Notes under the pieces: model-generated
Told to the model about the DNA's origin: nothing
Databases searched by the model: none
What the model saw: the letters and a program-made list of their open reading frames with translations, nothing else
DNA from: Candidatus Krumholzibacteriia bacterium
GTDB taxonomy: Bacteria; Krumholzibacteriota; Krumholzibacteriia; LZORAL124-64-63
Direction of reading: 5' to 3'
NCBI GenBank assembly: GCA_014859985.1
Contig: JACZKN010000533.1
Coordinates: forward strand, 1 to 10,822
DNA length: 10,822 nucleotides
Shown: piece by piece, positions 1-6,886 of the stretch
Position numbering within the stretch: the stretch's first letter is position 1
Layout: each line of letters begins with the position of its first letter
Translations under genes and position numbers: made by a program

Positions 1-399
1 GCGCGACCACCTGGCCGGGCCAGCCGCCATCGGCCTCGCTGACCGGGCCGCGCCTGCCCAGGGCGCCGCCGTGGACGCCTTGCGCCCGGCGTGGGCCAGC
101 TGCAGGCCCGGCACCGCCCCCCGGGACGCGATGAACCCGAACACCCGGGCCAGGGGCTCGATCTGGCCGTCGTGCCACAGGCCCAGGTCCGCCGCGCTGA
201 TGCGCCCCTCCGGCAGGACGGCTGTGGCCTCGGCGATCACGGCGCCGGCGCCGCCGGTGGCCCGGCTGCCCAGGTGCACCAGGTGCCAGTCGTTGGCCAG
301 GCCGCCGGTGGCCGAGTACTGGCACATGGGCGAGACGACGATGCGGTTGCGCAGGGTGACCGCGCGCTGGCGCAGCGGGGCGAACAGGTGGGCGTCCAT
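1..399 (-). CDS. Old Yellow Enzyme family NADH:flavin oxidoreductase (YqjM-like), 5' part, with apparent frameshift
   Basis: This is the N-terminal part (about 115 residues in the first frame) of an FMN-dependent ene-reductase; the family reduces activated C=C bonds with NAD(P)H in the cytoplasm. Seen: a LFAPL opening, LRNRIVVSPMCQYS with Cys26 and Tyr28 at the same numbers as the flavin-tuning Cys and Tyr of YqjM, EATAVLPEGRIS near 60-70, and QLAHAGRKAS at 100-109, the YqjM-class FMN and substrate-binding signature. The ATG at 399 follows GAAAGGACTCC, a good ribosome site. After Trp114 the frame stops making family sense, while the next frame reads GPVSEADGGWP, the expected continuation, so one base seems missing near 51-53. 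The gene runs off the left edge. It lies 29 nt after the barrel gene on the same strand and is probably co-transcribed. Family assignment is secure; whether the break is biological is not. Confidence 0.88.
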   Translation of the reverse strand, partial: MDAHLFAPLRQRAVTLRNRIVVSPMCQYSATGGLANDWHLVHLGSRATGGAGAVIAEATAVLPEGRISAADLGLWHDGQIEPLARVFGFIASRGAVPGLQLAHAGRKASTAAPWAGAARSARPMAAGPARWSR

Positions 400-428
400 G
401 GAGTCCTTTCGGGTGGGGCGGCGACCGG

Positions 429-1616
429 TCAGAATAGCATCTGGTACTGGACGTTGCCGCCGCCGAAGCGCTGCAGGTCCACCTCGTGGCTCAACGACAG
501 CTGCAGGCGCGCCCGCGGGGTGAACGCGAAGATCCAGCCCAGCTTCACCTTGTCGGTATAGCCGTCCTCGTCGCCTTCGGTGTGGCGCCACTGGTAGTGG
601 ACGGCCAGGTAGCCCAGTTCCCAGCTGGAGCGGTCGCCCGCGCGCCACTGGGCGAACACGGCCGGGAAGAGATCCTCGCGGCGGTGGCTGAACGGCAGCC
701 GGCCTTCGGCCGCGGCCCACTGCCGCAGCCAGTGGAACTCGGGCCGCAGGCCCACCCGCGGCGACAGGTCGACGACGGCCAGGGCATGGGCGTGGAGCCA
801 CGCGTTGGTGTAGGCGAAGCCGCCGTCGCCGTCGCGGCGTTCCTCGGTCGCGGCGAAATTGTAATGCTCGAGGCCCGCCTGCAGCAAGCTGCCGTCGGCC
901 AGGAGGCGGCGCAGCCGCAGGCCGCCCTCGCCCCGGCGGCCGGAAGCCGCGGCCAGGTCGGGCGAGCGGACGCTGTCGGCGAAGGTGCGCGACCAGCGCG
1001 AACCGTAGGACCCTTCGGAGGCCAGCTCCCAGGGGCCGCCAGCCCAGCGCAGCTCCCACTGTACGCCCACGGACTCGTCCTGGGCGGCGCCGCCGCGGTC
1101 GTTTTTCTTCCCGTACAGGAGATCGTCCCAGCGGACGGCCACCCGCAGGTAGCGGGCCCGTTCAGCGTCGGTCACCAGCAGGCCCGCCCGCAGGTCCAGC
1201 TCCTCCTTGTCCGCCGCCGGATGCGTCTGCAGTTCGGCCTCCAGCCCCGGCCGCAGCGCCAGGCCGAAGCCCAGCCAGTGCTGCTGCGCGGCGGTGTCCC
1301 GGTGCAGGGCGTCCTGCCAGTCGAGGCGGTAGAGGAAGCGGGCGCCGCCGCCCAGGGGCTCGGTCACGTTCACCTGCAGCAGGGTCATGAAGTCGTCGGT
1401 GCTGACGCTGCCCACGTTGGTGCGCAAACCGGCGCTGCGCACGAGTTCCCGCTCCCATTCCCGCTGCCAGGCGGGATCGAACGCGTAGTTCACCAGCGGA
1501 TGCACCCAGACCAGGCGGTCGCGCACGTGGTCGGGGTACGGCCAGGGTTCGCCGGCCGCGGCGGCGGCGACCGGCAGCAGGCAGAACAGCCAGCACGATC
1601 CGAGGATGCGGCGCAC
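429..1616 (-). CDS. Uncharacterised secreted protein, probable outer-membrane beta-barrel
   Basis: I do not recognise the family. Seen: a Sec signal peptide (MRRILGS start, hydrophobic run to about residue 17, Ala-rich AAAAAG cleavage zone near 21), then about 370 residues rich in aromatic and alternating polar/apolar strands, ending in NVQYQMLF. A terminal Phe with alternating hydrophobics is the usual C-terminal signal of outer-membrane barrels. Cys8 and Cys12 lie within the leader and do not form a usable lipobox. I chose the GTG at 1616 because it follows GGAGG with 7-nt spacing and gives a normal leader; a GTG 10 codons upstream is in frame but has no ribosome site. A TATGGT -10-like hexamer sits at 1635-1640 on this strand without a clear -35. 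Predicted 395 aa. The Old Yellow Enzyme gene follows after 29 nt. A porin or transporter role is inference only. Confidence 0.75.
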   Translation of the reverse strand: MRRILGSCWLFCLLPVAAAAAGEPWPYPDHVRDRLVWVHPLVNYAFDPAWQREWERELVRSAGLRTNVGSVSTDDFMTLLQVNVTEPLGGGARFLYRLDWQDALHRDTAAQQHWLGFGLALRPGLEAELQTHPAADKEELDLRAGLLVTDAERARYLRVAVRWDDLLYGKKNDRGGAAQDESVGVQWELRWAGGPWELASEGSYGSRWSRTFADSVRSPDLAAASGRRGEGGLRLRRLLADGSLLQAGLEHYNFAATEERRDGDGGFAYTNAWLHAHALAVVDLSPRVGLRPEFHWLRQWAAAEGRLPFSHRREDLFPAVFAQWRAGDRSSWELGYLAVHYQWRHTEGDEDGYTDKVKLGWIFAFTPRARLQLSLSHEVDLQRFGGGNVQYQMLF

Positions 1617-1623
1617 GAGCGAA

Positions 1624-1628
1624 CCTCC
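1624..1628 (-). promoter_or_regulatory. Shine-Dalgarno GGAGG deciding the GTG start of the barrel gene
   Basis: On the minus strand GGAGG is followed by TTCGCTC and then GTG at 1616. This supports the shorter start over the in-frame GTG at 1646. The small membrane gene at 5083 has nearly the same arrangement, GGAGGTTCGCC before GTG. Confidence 0.7.
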
Positions 1629-1649
1629 GCCGTGACCATACCACACCGG

Positions 1650-1678
1650 TTGCCCGCCTGCCTCCCGCGGGCTATGAT
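1650..1678 (+). promoter_or_regulatory. Sigma-70-type promoter for a probably leaderless rlmI-like mRNA
   Basis: TTGCCC at 1650-1655 (4/6 to the -35 consensus), a 17-nt spacer, then TATGAT at 1673-1678 (5/6 to the -10 consensus). Transcription would start 6-7 nt later, at 1684-1685, which is the A of the ATG start. No Shine-Dalgarno sequence is visible before that ATG. The promoter lies in the 68-bp gap between two divergent genes. Confidence 0.6.
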
Positions 1679-1684
1679 CGGCCG

Positions 1685-2887
1685 ATGGCCACCCTGCACC
1701 TCAAGTCGGGCCGCGACCGCTCCCTGCAGCGCCGGCATCCCTGGGTCTTCTCCGGCGCCGTGCGGGCGGTTGAGGGCGATCCCGCGCCCGGCGAGACCGT
1801 CACCGTGGTCTCGGCCGGCGGCCAGGCCCTGGGCCGCGCCGCCTGGAGCCCCCAGTCCCAGATCCAGGCCCGCATGTGGAGCTTCGATCCCCACGAGGAG
1901 ATCGACGCCGGCTTCTTCCGCGGGCGCCTGGCCGACGCCGTGGCCGCCCGCCGGCTGCTGGGCCTGGAGCCCGACCGGGCCGGCGCCTGCCGGCTGGTGC
2001 ACGGCGAATCGGACGGCCTGCCCGGCCTGGTGGTGGACCGCTACGGCGAGGTGCTGGTGGTCCAGCTGCTGGCCACCGGCACCGAGTTCTGGAAAGAGAC
2101 CATCGCCGACGCCCTGATCGAGGTCACGGGCCTGGCCACCGTCTTCGAACGCTCGGACGCCGAGGTGCGGCGGCTCGAAGGGCTGCCCGAACGCGCGGGA
2201 CCGTTGCGCGGGGGGCCGCCCGGGGAGCTGGCGATCGCCGAGCACGGCCTGCGCTTTTTGCTGGACCCGGCCGGCGGCCACAAGACCGGCTTCTACCTGG
2301 ACCAGCGGGACAACCGGCTGCGGGCCCGGGGCCTGGCCGCCGGGCGCGAGGTGCTGGACTGCTTCAGCTTCAGCGGCGGCTTCGCGCTGGGTGCCCTGGC
2401 CGGCGGCGCGGCATCGGTGCTGGCGGTCGATTCGTCCGCCGACGCCCTGGCCCTGGCCCGCCGCAACGCGCAGCTCAACGGCCTGGACGACGGCCGGTTC
2501 GACACCCTCGAGGGTGATGCCTTCACCCTGCTGCGCCGTTTCCGCGACAGCCGCCGCAGCTTCGATCTGATCGTCCTGGATCCGCCCAAGTTCGCGCCCA
2601 CCGCCGCCCGCGTGGACAAGGCGACCCGCGCCTACAAGGACATCAACCTGCTGGCGTTCAAGCTGCTGCGGCCGGGGGGCCTCTTGCTGACCTTCTCGTG
2701 CTCGGGAGGCGTGGACGCGGGGCTCTTCCAGAAGATCGTGGCCGGGGCGGCCCTGGACGCTGGCGTGGACGCCGCGATCCTGGCGCCGCTGGCCCAGGCC
2801 GGCGACCATCCCGTCGCGCTCGCCTTCCCCGAAGGCGCCTACCTCAAAGGGCTGCTCTGCCGGGTGGCCGGGGGGCGAGTCCCATGA
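1685..2887 (+). CDS. rlmI: RlmI-type 23S rRNA (cytosine-C5) methyltransferase
   Basis: SAM-dependent methyltransferase of the RlmI family, whose E. coli member makes m5C1962 in 23S rRNA; at 400 aa it is close to the 396 aa of that enzyme. Domains in order: N-terminal PUA-like RNA-binding domain (about 1-75, with HPWVFSGAV near 18-26), the linking RlmI domain (about 80-190, with ESDGLPGLVVDRYG), and a Rossmann methyltransferase. The family signature GHKTGFYLDQR is near 198-208, SAM motif I LDCFSFSGGF near 223-232, motif IV VLDPPKFA near 297-304, and motif VI TFSCSGGV near 336-343, whose Cys is the likely catalytic residue. The stop overlaps the next ATG (ATGA). The start has no ribosome site but sits at the predicted transcription start. 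Family is certain; the exact target cytosine is inferred from homology. Confidence 0.93.
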   Translation: MATLHLKSGRDRSLQRRHPWVFSGAVRAVEGDPAPGETVTVVSAGGQALGRAAWSPQSQIQARMWSFDPHEEIDAGFFRGRLADAVAARRLLGLEPDRAGACRLVHGESDGLPGLVVDRYGEVLVVQLLATGTEFWKETIADALIEVTGLATVFERSDAEVRRLEGLPERAGPLRGGPPGELAIAEHGLRFLLDPAGGHKTGFYLDQRDNRLRARGLAAGREVLDCFSFSGGFALGALAGGAASVLAVDSSADALALARRNAQLNGLDDGRFDTLEGDAFTLLRRFRDSRRSFDLIVLDPPKFAPTAARVDKATRAYKDINLLAFKLLRPGGLLLTFSCSGGVDAGLFQKIVAGAALDAGVDAAILAPLAQAGDHPVALAFPEGAYLKGLLCRVAGGRVP

Positions 2888-3405
2888 CCAGGATCCTTGC
2901 CGTATTGCTGTCGCTGGCCGCCACGGCGGCCCTGGGCGCGCCTGAGGTGCGGACGGACGTGCCCGACGGCCCGCCCCCGGCGGCGGGTGTCGAATCCCTG
3001 GCCTGGCTGGCCGGCGGCGCCTGGTCCGGCGAGGCGTTCGGCGGCGTGGCCCAGGAGACCTGGCTGCCGCCGGCGGGGGGCCAGATGGCCGGGGTCTTCC
3101 GCCTGGTCACCGATAAAGGGCCGGGCTTCTACGAGATCATCATCCTGCTGATGGTAGAGGACCGCCTGACCATGCGCCTGAAGCACTTCGACCCCCGGTT
3201 GCACGGCTGGGAGGAGAAGGACGAGACCGTCGACTTCCCCCTGGTGGGCCACGCCCAGGACGCCGAGGGGCGCGGCACCTGGTTCTTCGACGGCCTGACC
3301 ATCGTGAGGGAGGGCGAGGACGCCATGGCCCTTCACCTGCGCACCGACCAGGGCGGCCAGGAGAGCATCGTCACCTTCGCCTGCCGGCGATCGGTAGGGC
3401 CGTGA
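2884..3405 (+). CDS. Secreted DUF6265 domain protein
   Basis: A 173-aa protein with a Sec signal peptide (MTRILAVLLSLAATAALGA, cleavage likely after residue 19) and one domain resembling DUF6265, whose function is unknown. Seen family features: LAWLAGGAWSGEA near 40, ETWLPPAGGQMAGVFRLV near 57-74, YEIIILLMVED, LKHFDPRLHGWEEKDE near 100-115, and a closing strand ending in FACRR. The composition suggests a small beta-rich, lipocalin-like fold in the periplasm; the fold is inference. There is no lipobox. It starts inside the stop codon of the methyltransferase gene (ATGA) and its own stop overlaps the next GTG start (GTGA), so it is almost certainly translated from the same mRNA as its neighbours. 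Confidence 0.85.
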   Translation: MTRILAVLLSLAATAALGAPEVRTDVPDGPPPAAGVESLAWLAGGAWSGEAFGGVAQETWLPPAGGQMAGVFRLVTDKGPGFYEIIILLMVEDRLTMRLKHFDPRLHGWEEKDETVDFPLVGHAQDAEGRGTWFFDGLTIVREGEDAMALHLRTDQGGQESIVTFACRRSVGP

Positions 3406-4097
3406 CCGCGGCCGCCGTCGACCGGCGGGTGATCGTGCTGACCGGGGCCACCCGCGGCCTGGGCCGCGCCCTCGTGGACGAGTTCGCCGCGCGCGGCCAC
3501 ACGGTGCTGGGCTGCGGGCGCGGCGCCGCCCGGGTGCTGGCCCTGCAGCAGGCGCTGCCGGCGCCCCACGTTTTCGCCGTGGTGGACGTGGCCGACGACG
3601 CCGCGGCATCGGCCTGGGCCGCGCGCCTGCTCGACACCCACGGCGCGCCCCACCTGGTGATCAACAACGCCGCCCTGATGAACACCGTCGCGCCCTTGTG
3701 GGAGATCCCCGCCGCCGACTTCGGCCGCCTGATGGACGTGAACGTCGACGGCACCGTGAACGTGATCCGCGCCTTCCTGCCGGCGATGATCGCGGCCGGC
3801 CGCGGCGTGGTGGCCAACCTCAGTTCGGGCTGGGGCCGCTCCACCTCGCCCCGGGTGGCCCCCTACTGCGCCAGCAAGCACGCCGTCGAGGGCCTGACCG
3901 GGGCCCTGGCCCAGGAACTGCCGGCCGGCCTGGCGGCAGTCGCCGTCAGCCCCGGCGTGGTGGACACCGAGATGCTGCGCCAGGCCTGGGCCGAGGATGC
4001 GGCGGCCTGCCCCAAGCCGCGCGACTGGGCGCCCGGGGCGGCGGACGTGTTCCTTGGGCTCGGGCCGGCGGACAACGGACGCTCGCTGAGGATCTGA
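3402..4097 (+). CDS. Short-chain dehydrogenase/reductase (classical SDR)
   Basis: A 231-aa NAD(P)-dependent oxidoreductase of the classical SDR family. Seen: cofactor-binding TGATRGLG at 14-21 (TGxxxGxG), NNAA at 88-91, active-site Ser in LSSGWG at 141-142, YCASK with Tyr155 and Lys159, and PGVVDTEM after it, so the catalytic Asn-Ser-Tyr-Lys set is intact. Arg18 in the glycine motif is compatible with NADPH preference. General resemblance is to SDRs often annotated as pterin aldehyde reductase-like, but the sequence does not fix the substrate. The GTG start overlaps the stop of the DUF6265 gene by 4 nt, making this the third gene of the rlmI operon. No convincing terminator follows. Confidence 0.88.
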   Translation: MTAAAVDRRVIVLTGATRGLGRALVDEFAARGHTVLGCGRGAARVLALQQALPAPHVFAVVDVADDAAASAWAARLLDTHGAPHLVINNAALMNTVAPLWEIPAADFGRLMDVNVDGTVNVIRAFLPAMIAAGRGVVANLSSGWGRSTSPRVAPYCASKHAVEGLTGALAQELPAGLAAVAVSPGVVDTEMLRQAWAEDAAACPKPRDWAPGAADVFLGLGPADNGRSLRI

Positions 4098-4115
4098 ACC
4101 GGCAGGCATTTTCCC

Positions 4116-4143
4116 TTCCCGTTCCTGGTTCCGGTGCTAGGAT
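4116..4143 (+). promoter_or_regulatory. Extended -10 promoter candidate before the PorT-type gene
   Basis: TGCTAGGAT at 4135-4143 contains an extended -10 (TGn followed by TAGGAT, 4/6 or better). TTCCCG at 4116-4121 is a weak -35 with 16-nt spacing. It would start transcription near 4150 and give a leader of about 70 nt. The 121-bp gap 4098-4218 otherwise shows nothing I can name. Confidence 0.4.
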
Positions 4144-4218
4144 AGCCCGCAGGATCCGGTCAGCGGGGCAATGGGGCCTGGCGGACAGGAACCGGACTTT
4201 CGGTGGAAGGGGACTTCC

Positions 4219-4932
4219 ATGCTGACACACGGAAACGGGATGCGGTGTGCGTGGGTGTTGGCGGCGGTCGCCGCCCTGGCGCTGGCGGGTGCGGGCGAGG
4301 CCGCGGCCCAGGGCCGGTTCGGCTTCTTCGGCGGCCTGAACTTCGCCAACATGGGCGGGGACATGGACGACGTCGGCGACGAACTCGCCGCGGATCTGGA
4401 GGCCGAGCTCGGCGGCGACTGGACGGCGGAGAAGGGGTCCAAGACCGGGCTGGGGGTCGGTGCCTACTACTTCGTTCCCCGCTCGTCCACCCTCGGCTTC
4501 CAGATCGAGGCCCAGTACATCCGCCGCGGCGTGAAGTTCGACATCGCCTCCGGCGGCAACGAGGCGGAGGTGAGCCTCAAGCTGGACTATTTCGAGATCC
4601 CGCTGCTGCTGCGGCTCTCCCCGGGCGCGGAAAGCGACGCCCGCCTGGTCTTTCTCCTGGGCCCGGTGATCGGCTTCAAGGCCGGCGCCGATATGGAGGT
4701 CGAGGCCGATGGCGAGAGCATGTCCGCCGATCTCGGCGACGAGTTCAAGTCCATGACCTTCGGCGCCATCGGCGGCGTCGGTTTGACGGTCGCGACGGGC
4801 GAGAATTCGGCGTTCCTGCTGCAGGCCCGCTACTACCTGGGCCTGAGCAACGCCCTGGACGACGACGAGTTCTCGAGCAAGTCGGGGGACTTCGGCTTCT
4901 TCGCCGGGCTGGAATTCGGACTCGGCGACTGA
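4219..4932 (+). CDS. PorT-family outer-membrane beta-barrel protein
   Basis: A 237-aa secreted barrel of the OMP_b-brl_2/PorT type. Seen: signal peptide with hydrophobic core about 10-25 and probable AAA-Q cleavage at 30/31; first strand GRFGFFGGLNFANMGG; alternating strands such as YYFVPRSSTLGFQIEAQYIRRG; LDYFEIPLLLRLS, a hallmark of this family; FLLGPVIGFKAG; an acidic loop with VEADGESMSADLGDEF; and the final strand FGFFAGLEFGLGD. These predict an eight-strand-size barrel in the outer membrane; ligand or partner is unknown. The ATG at 4219 follows AGGGGA with 5-nt spacing; a second in-frame ATG at 4240, just before the hydrophobic core, is a possible alternative. The acidic stretches (DMDDVGDE near the N-terminus, DDDEF near the C-terminus) could bind cations, which is speculation. 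Confidence 0.82.
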   Translation: MLTHGNGMRCAWVLAAVAALALAGAGEAAAQGRFGFFGGLNFANMGGDMDDVGDELAADLEAELGGDWTAEKGSKTGLGVGAYYFVPRSSTLGFQIEAQYIRRGVKFDIASGGNEAEVSLKLDYFEIPLLLRLSPGAESDARLVFLLGPVIGFKAGADMEVEADGESMSADLGDEFKSMTFGAIGGVGLTVATGENSAFLLQARYYLGLSNALDDDEFSSKSGDFGFFAGLEFGLGD

Positions 4933-5025
4933 GCGCCGGCCGGGCTGCGGCCCGTCAGCAGCAGGCGCTCGGTCACGCGGAAGCGGGTACCGTGGGTGGC
5001 CCGTGCTCGGGCGGCGGGATCGTTC

Positions 5026-5054
5026 TTGCCAGGCCGTGCGGTTCAGGGTACCTA
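5026..5054 (+). promoter_or_regulatory. Weak promoter candidate for the four-gene operon
   Basis: TTGCCA at 5026-5031 is a good -35 (5/6); 17 nt later TACCTA at 5049-5054 is a poor -10. The site lies about 30 nt upstream of the first gene. The rest of the 150-bp gap 4933-5082 holds only a 5-bp GC hairpin at 4941-4954 (CGGGC, loop TGCG, GCCCG) without a T-tract. Confidence 0.3.
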
Positions 5055-5071
5055 GAAGGAGGATCCCGTCC

Positions 5072-5076
5072 GGAGG
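5072..5076 (+). promoter_or_regulatory. Shine-Dalgarno GGAGG deciding the GTG start at 5083
   Basis: GGAGG with a 6-nt spacer before GTG at 5083. This is the strongest ribosome site in the plus-strand block and fixes the start of the small membrane gene. Confidence 0.7.
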
Positions 5077-5082
5077 TTCGCC

Positions 5083-5472
5083 GTGGCTCGTCTGGTTGCC
5101 GCCGTCATCGCCGGGTTCGTGCTGTGGTCGGCGGTGTGGATCGCGGCGCAGCGGGTCGTGGTCTCGGTCGTGCCCGAGGCCTTCGGCGAGGACGCTGCCG
5201 TCGCGTCGACGGGCGTGTTGCTCCTCTTCCTGGCCGTGAGCGTCGTGGGCTCGCTCGTTTCCGGCTGGGTGGCCGCGTTGGTGGCCAGGGAATCGGCCGG
5301 CCGCGCGGTGCCGATCCTGGCCGCGATCCTGCTGGGCACCGGCCTCGTTTTCGAGATCGGCGGCTGGAGCCTGGCACCGGCCTGGTACCACGTCCTCTTC
5401 CTGCTCCTGCTGGTGCCGGCGACCCTGGCCGGCGCGCGCCTGCGCGCCGCGGCGAAAGGCCTGGACGGATGA
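5083..5472 (+). CDS. Small four-helix integral membrane protein of unknown function
   Basis: A 129-aa protein I cannot name. Hydrophobic segments: about 4-22 (VAAVIAGFVLWSAVW), 43-68 (GVLLLFLAVSVVGSLVSGW), 75-94 (PILAAILLGTGLVFEIGG) and 99-118 (HVLFLLLLVPATLAG), giving four likely inner-membrane helices with an Arg-rich cytoplasmic tail. Glu91 next to the third helix and Trp/Tyr/His at 95-103 form the only polar cluster. There is no cleavable signal peptide; the first helix is probably an anchor. It is the first gene of the operon, with a strong ribosome site and a GTG start, and its stop overlaps the ATG of the phosphoesterase gene (ATGA). Stable co-translation with that enzyme suggests, but does not prove, a shared role. 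Confidence 0.75.
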   Translation: MARLVAAVIAGFVLWSAVWIAAQRVVVSVVPEAFGEDAAVASTGVLLLFLAVSVVGSLVSGWVAALVARESAGRAVPILAAILLGTGLVFEIGGWSLAPAWYHVLFLLLLVPATLAGARLRAAAKGLDG

Positions 5473-6377
5473 CGCGCAAGGAGACGCCCCGCCAGGCCAC
5501 CCTCGCCTGGGCGGCGGACATCCATCTGGACCACGCCGGTCCGGCGAAGTCGGAGGCCTTCATCCGTGCGCTGGCCGACGCCGCGCCCGACGCCGTGCTC
5601 CTGGGCGGCGACATCAGCGTGGGCTGCGACGTGGTCGATGACGTCCAGCGCATCGCCCGCGCGACCGGGCGGCCGGTTCACTTCGTGATGGGCAACCACG
5701 ACTACTGGGGCTGGTCCGTTTCCGGCGCCCACAGCGTGCTGTCGCGCCTGCGGGGACCGGACGTGCACTGGCTGCCCGCCGTCGGCTGCGTCGAGGTGGC
5801 CGAGGGCGTGGGCCTGGTGGGCCACGGCGGCTGGGGCGACGCCCGCCACGGCGACCTGCTGAACTCCGACGTGGTGCTCAACGACTACGTGCACATCAAG
5901 GAGCTGGAGGAGGTGTTCGTGCACACGCCCGACACCTGGGAGCTGGAGGGCCAGGAAGCCCTGGTGGCCCGCCTGCAGCAGCTGGGCGCCGACGCGGCGT
6001 CGGTCCTCGAGCCGGCGCTGCACACCGCCGCCTCCCTGTACACCCAGGTGATCGTGCTGACCCACGTGCCGCCCTTCCCGGCGGCCACCTTCCGGGGCGG
6101 CAGCCTGCTGGGCGAAGCGTACCTGCACGGCTACTGCTGCGGCGCCGTCGGCGAGGCCCTCGAGCGCGTGGCGCGCAGCCGCCGCGGCACCGACTTCACG
6201 GTGCTCTGCGGCCACACCCACGGCGAGGGCCGGGCCGAGATCCGCGAGAACCTCGTGGTGCTCAACGGCGAGGCGAAGTACGGGCATCCCCGTTTCCGGC
6301 TGCTGCAGGCCGCGCGCGAGGGCATCGAACTGCTGAACGAAGCGGGCGCGCCGGCCCTGGCCGGCGACGAGGCGTGA
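5469..6377 (+). CDS. Calcineurin-like metallophosphoesterase
   Basis: A 302-aa cytoplasmic binuclear-metal phosphoesterase. All family metal and catalytic motifs are seen: D17-x-H19 (ADIHLDH), GGD at 46-48, GNHD at 75-78, THVPP with His199, and GHTHG at 248-252 with His249 and His251. The stretch 118-160, between GNHD and THV, is long and carries an acidic helix (HIKELEEVF). The substrate (phosphomonoester, cyclic nucleotide or nucleic acid) cannot be read from the sequence. The start ATG overlaps the preceding stop by 4 nt; MTRKE is the only start that keeps the D-x-H motif near the N-terminus. The stop overlaps the next GTG (GTGA). A longer open frame upstream is not coding, because it runs through the barrel gene in another frame. 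Confidence 0.9.
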   Translation: MTRKETPRQATLAWAADIHLDHAGPAKSEAFIRALADAAPDAVLLGGDISVGCDVVDDVQRIARATGRPVHFVMGNHDYWGWSVSGAHSVLSRLRGPDVHWLPAVGCVEVAEGVGLVGHGGWGDARHGDLLNSDVVLNDYVHIKELEEVFVHTPDTWELEGQEALVARLQQLGADAASVLEPALHTAASLYTQVIVLTHVPPFPAATFRGGSLLGEAYLHGYCCGAVGEALERVARSRRGTDFTVLCGHTHGEGRAEIRENLVVLNGEAKYGHPRFRLLQAAREGIELLNEAGAPALAGDEA

Positions 6378-6886
6378 TCCCGCCCCCCAAGCCCAAGCCC
6401 GACCGCGGCCGCGGGCCGGCGCTGCCGGTTTCCAGCTGCGATTGCGAGCACTGCCGCGCCGCCTGCCTCAACTCGCCGGGGTGGTTCACCCCCGAGCAGA
6501 TCGCGCCGCTGGCCCGCCACCTGGGCCTGACCGTGGAGGAGACCTTCGCGAAACACCTGGCCGTGGGCGTCACCGGGATGCCCGACGGCACCCAGCGCCA
6601 CGGCGTCATGCCCCACAAGTACCGCGACGGCAAGAAGCCCGGCAGCGTGTGGACGCTGGCGGAGGTGGCCCAGGCCGGCCGATGCATCTTCTTCGACCGC
6701 GGCAAGTGCACCATCTACCCGGTGCGGCCCCACGAGTGCGCCCGCATGATCCACGGCCGCGCCGACGAGGCGGTCCGCCTGCGCCGCTCCATCGTGGCGC
6801 GCTGGACGGACAAGGCGCTGGCACCGTTCGCCAAGCTCACGGGCCGCCGGCTGCTTGGGTCGGGCCCGGGGGGACGGAGTCGGTGA
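6374..6886 (+). CDS. YkgJ-type cysteine-cluster protein (putative Fe or Zn chelation)
   Basis: A 170-aa protein of the YkgJ/CxxCxxCC family, thought to bind zinc or an iron-sulfur cluster; the biochemical role is poorly known. Seen: N-terminal Cys22, Cys24, Cys27 and Cys31 (CDCEHCRAAC), then the family hallmark CIFFDRGKCTIYPVRPHEC with Cys104, Cys112 and Cys122. The layout Cx7C-IYxxRPxxC is diagnostic. Before the cluster, residues 2-15 are Pro/Lys/Arg-rich and probably disordered. GTG start overlapping the phosphoesterase stop (GTGA); its own stop overlaps the acyltransferase start in the same way. The stretch 65-90, between the two Cys groups, is hydrophilic with several His, which may add ligands (inference). 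Confidence 0.85.
   Translation: MIPPPKPKPDRGRGPALPVSSCDCEHCRAACLNSPGWFTPEQIAPLARHLGLTVEETFAKHLAVGVTGMPDGTQRHGVMPHKYRDGKKPGSVWTLAEVAQAGRCIFFDRGKCTIYPVRPHECARMIHGRADEAVRLRRSIVARWTDKALAPFAKLTGRRLLGSGPGGRSR

Noticed and set aside
486..2117. Long plus-strand open frame opposite the barrel gene
   Set aside because: Repetitive Gln/Ala/Gly/Pro composition typical of antisense frames in GC-rich DNA. The minus-strand frame has a signal peptide, ribosome site and barrel ending.
4941..4954. Small GC hairpin after the PorT-type gene, as a terminator
   Set aside because: Only a 5-bp stem and no following T-run.
4203..5468. Long plus-strand frame extending the phosphoesterase upstream through the barrel gene
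   Set aside because: Arg/Gly-rich nonsense in the shadow of the PorT-type and small membrane genes. The true ATG at 5469 overlaps the preceding stop.
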